A stretch of DNA of 64,000 nucleotides, taken from assembly GCA_000403335.2 (NCBI GenBank), contig KE159628.1, positions 1,004,850 through 1,068,849 of the forward strand. Direction: 5' to 3'. Positions 62,317 through 64,000 of the stretch are shown in pieces. Positions within the stretch are counted from its first letter, which is position 1, and each line of letters opens with the position of its first letter. The position numbers and the translations under genes are program-made. Origin of the DNA: Lachnospiraceae bacterium MD335. Its GTDB lineage: Bacteria; Bacillota; Clostridia; Lachnospirales; Lachnospiraceae. The notes beneath the pieces were generated by a model, which made no database searches, was not told the origin of the DNA, and worked only from the letters and a program-made list of their open reading frames with translations.

Positions 62317-62669
62317 TAAACGCAAGGATGATGTATGTGAGACCGGGAAATATGTTTAGGGAGTTTATCATTGAATGTAATAATCAGACTGTAACAAGTA
62401 CGGGAAGGGTGGCAAACAGACATACCGGAGATGGTACGGTAACATTGAAAGGCTGCCTTGCGGAGGCATCCGATGTTGACAGAACGAATCACAGCCAAAA
62501 GGATCATATTGTTACCCACACGATTGTACAGGCAGGAAAACCAAAAGCCAAAAGGACTGACCGGCTTGTGTTGCAGGAACGCGTATTCTACATTGTTGAT
62601 ATTGATGATGCTGGTTCCCTTGGTATATCAACGGTATATTATGCGGAGGAAAGGCGGGATGTTAAATGA
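62313..62669 (+). CDS. Head-closure (stopper) protein
   Basis: The 118-residue protein (LVLQERVFYIVDIDDAGSLG) is beta-rich and coupled by ATGA to both neighbours, in the position of phage head-closure proteins. The family is assigned by position. Confidence 0.6.
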   Translation: MINARMMYVRPGNMFREFIIECNNQTVTSTGRVANRHTGDGTVTLKGCLAEASDVDRTNHSQKDHIVTHTIVQAGKPKAKRTDRLVLQERVFYIVDIDDAGSLGISTVYYAEERRDVK

Positions 62670-63160
62670 AGTTGTGGGCAGAGGGCGAAGAGGGCAGTAT
62701 TGGCACTGCTATTCAGATGAAAGTATCGGAAGTGAAAGCTAACGTCAACCGTCAAGTTAAATCAAGAGCTGTTAGGGCAGTAAATGTTATGAGGACTGCC
62801 GAAAAACAAGTATTAAAAGGACAACGCAGCGGTCGGAAGTATAGAAAACCTTATACTGGAAGTAAAACAAAAGAGGAAAGAAAGAAGTCGGGGTATAAGC
62901 CGCGTATGTATACGGCATCAGCGCCGGGAGAAGCTCCAGCAAGACGTACAGGAACTCTGCGCCTGCATTGGAACGGCGATATGGAAACAAGAGATACTTC
63001 CAGCGGTATGGAAGTTATAGCCGTATTGGAAAGCGGCGAGAAATATGCGGCAATGTTGGAAAATGGAACGTCCAACATTGCACCAAGACCGTTCGTGGAA
63101 AAAATAAAGAAGAACGCTGAGCCGGAAATCCGCAAGATTTACGGTGAACCGTATACGTAG
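62666..63160 (+). CDS. HK97 gp10-like tail completion protein
   Basis: The 164-residue basic protein has APGEAPARRTGTLRLHWNGD and YAAMLENGTSNIAPRPFVEK, which are signatures of HK97 gp10-like tail-terminator/neck proteins. Confidence 0.8.
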   Translation: MKLWAEGEEGSIGTAIQMKVSEVKANVNRQVKSRAVRAVNVMRTAEKQVLKGQRSGRKYRKPYTGSKTKEERKKSGYKPRMYTASAPGEAPARRTGTLRLHWNGDMETRDTSSGMEVIAVLESGEKYAAMLENGTSNIAPRPFVEKIKKNAEPEIRKIYGEPYT

Positions 63161-63171
63161 GAGGTATCAGT

Positions 63172-63420
63172 ATGGCATTAATAACAGAAAAACCCGCAAC
63201 ATTTTTTGATACGGAGCAGATTAAGCGCGGACATTTGCTTTGGGGAAAACACCGTACATGGAATGAAGGCAGGTCAGGTTTTGTTACAGCAGTTACTAAA
63301 GACTGTCTGACGGTGCAGTACTATCCCGGAATCGGCAATGTGACCAACCATTTTATGATACCCATATCCGAAGCAGCTGACGGACAGTGGGAAATCCGTT
63401 GGTCTTATGATATGTCGCAA
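63172..63420 (+). pseudogene. Connector/tail protein cut at a rearrangement junction
   Basis: GGAGG precedes ATG 63172. The product starts MALITEKPATFFDTEQIKRG and reads well to WEIRWSYDMSQ at about 63420. From there the frame only continues through antisense VirB6-like sequence to a stop at 63492, giving nonsense. It is the last phage gene in the window. Confidence 0.65.
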
Positions 63421-63850
63421 GGCTCGTTGAACCGGAGATTGATGCTGCCGCCTGTGTCACCACATGGCTTCCCACGTCAAACACCGCCATGACTATATCA
63501 AAGGTCTTGGAAAGCAGCATGACAGCGATACAAGCCTTAAATAAAAAACGGAAGAACAGGCTTGTATCAAAGTCATGCATATTGTTTTTGTCGATTACCA
63601 TTGTTATCAGCTCATAGATCAGCACAAAACTGATTATCATGCCTGCTATGGGCACTACCACGTTCTCCGAAAGCGTCCGTATCATGCTGAATATGCCGGA
63701 GTTCCATGTGCTGGGTGTCTTGCTGACCTCCCCCGCAATCGTCCCGACCTTATCATTGACATCGGAGAACATGGTATCAAGGTTGCTAAGCACCCACCCC
63801 TGCAGCATCTCCTTTATGAAATCAGTGATTTTGTCTATGATGCCGCCCAT
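63420..63850 (-). pseudogene. VirB6/TrbL-like conjugation protein, 5' fragment
   Basis: On the minus strand ATG 63850 starts MGGIIDKITDFIKEMLQGWV, with membrane segments (VVPIAGMIISFVLIYELITM, FLFKACIAVMLLSKTFDIVM) and SHVVTQAA. This is the CD0411/CD1112-type VirB6-like protein of Tn1549-like conjugative elements. The match stops at about 63420, where phage sequence begins. The full protein would be about 290 residues. Confidence 0.8.
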
Positions 63851-63855
63851 TTATC

Positions 63856-63951
63856 TTATGAGAACAGGCTGGAAAGCTGTGGGATCACCGTCTGCGCCAC
63901 AATGATAATGCCCCCTCCACTCATAAGCTGCTTCATGCCCTGCGATTTTGC
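63856..63951 (-). pseudogene. 3' end of a Maff2-family gene
   Basis: Thirty-one codons AKSQGMKQLMSGGGIIIVAQ... to TAA at 63856 match the C-terminus of the small Maff2 membrane protein that precedes VirB6 in Tn1549-like elements. Upstream the frame meets TGA at 63954 and the sequence is unrelated, so a second junction lies at about 63952. Confidence 0.7.
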
Positions 63952-64000
63952 TCATGTGAGATAAAGAAGTAAAAGAAGTGTAAAAAATTTTGCCGTTCCC
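63952..64000. other. Unassigned sequence at the window edge
   Basis: The final 49 bases are A-rich and match neither the phage nor the conjugation module. Nothing could be recognised. Confidence 0.5.

Larger units (their letters stand above)
21870..63420. mobile_element. Tailed-phage prophage, integrated next to guaA, right end missing
   Basis: The region holds an integrase, repressor, early replication/recombination genes, late regulator, terminase, portal, head and connector genes in the order of a temperate Siphovirus-type genome. The left boundary is placed at the guaA 3' end by inference, since the integrase points toward it. No copy of the guaA tail could be found at the right, and the phage is cut in a connector/tail gene at about 63.42 kb. 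Tail, lysis and right attachment site are absent from the window. Confidence 0.85.

Noticed and set aside
21870-64000. A direct repeat of the guaA 3' end as attR
   Set aside because: I compared the last bases of guaA with the sequence near 63.4-64 kb and found no copy; the right phage end is absent from the window.
1-64000. tRNA or rRNA genes, including a tRNA integration site
   Set aside because: No cloverleaf-like sequence or rRNA segment was recognised by eye; the integrase neighbours guaA instead.

Overview
The window looks like the chromosome of a gut Clostridia, most likely Lachnospiraceae. The evidence is moderate-to-low GC, strong AGGAGG ribosome sites, frequent TTG/GTG starts, a Firmicute guaA, BlaI/BlaR1, HipA-like and DUF4300 genes, and IS66 and Tn1549-like fragments. 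It splits into a cellular part (1 to about 21.9 kb) and one large Siphovirus-type prophage (about 21.9 to 63.4 kb). No rRNA, tRNA or CRISPR array was recognised.

1-10.9 kb is a decayed accessory island. An IS66-family end (tnpA) has cut the 5' part off a large sacsin/Hsp90-like ATPase gene. Four bases after it comes an intact gene joining an AlbA_2/Schlafen-type domain, a TIR domain and a GAF-like domain, so the pair looks like a broken defence cassette. Then follow 3' or internal remnants of several genes: a winged-helix tail, a TPR protein, and a serine recombinase whose central 500 bp are inverted in place. A DUF4300 lipoprotein, a twice-frameshifted HipA-like toxin-antitoxin operon, a Cys-containing hypothetical gene, a perfect 20-bp hairpin and a frameshifted remnant complete it.

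10.9-17 kb is a BlaI regulon. Two tandem promoters with BlaI-type operators (core TTAC-N4-GTAA) precede two paralogous membrane/lipoprotein genes. A convergent blaI-blaR1 operon carries the same operator behind a near-consensus promoter. No beta-lactamase is present. Small His/Cys-rich proteins, a large hybrid sensor kinase (17151-20303) and guaA (20335-21897) follow.

21.9-63.4 kb is the prophage. Its integrase lies 0.5 kb after guaA and is flanked on both sides by a small hydrophobic toxin gene with a convergent antisense RNA (two type I toxin-antitoxin loci). Next come a lipoprotein, a repressor with two inverted operator copies, and a rightward early operon. That operon holds small regulators, a candidate annealing protein, a single-chain SbcD-SbcC (Mre11-Rad50) fusion, a replisome organizer with three 36-bp-spaced iterons inside the gene (a lambda-like origin), a methyltransferase-like protein, an AcrIIA9/PcfK-like protein, PcfJ, a DUF5131 protein, a sliding clamp, a Dam methylase and many small Cys-rich proteins. 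A helix-turn-helix protein at 47.1 kb probably switches on late genes. An accessory cassette (47.9-51.2 kb) holds a coiled-coil membrane protein, a membrane protein like the TRADD-N-associated family, a lipoprotein and a ribbon-helix-helix regulator. Rha and the head module follow: terS, terL, portal, a MuF-type head protein with an HNHP-containing toxin-like tail, XkdF-like protease, scaffold, decoration protein, capsid and connector genes.

The phage stops in the middle of a connector/tail gene at about 63.42 kb, where about 530 bp of a Tn1549-like conjugation module (VirB6-like start and the end of a Maff2-like gene) is joined in reverse. Tail, lysis and right attachment site are absent, so the prophage is truncated, rearranged, or the assembly is chimeric here. 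Several scrambled pieces are about 500 bp long, which makes assembly artefact a serious alternative.
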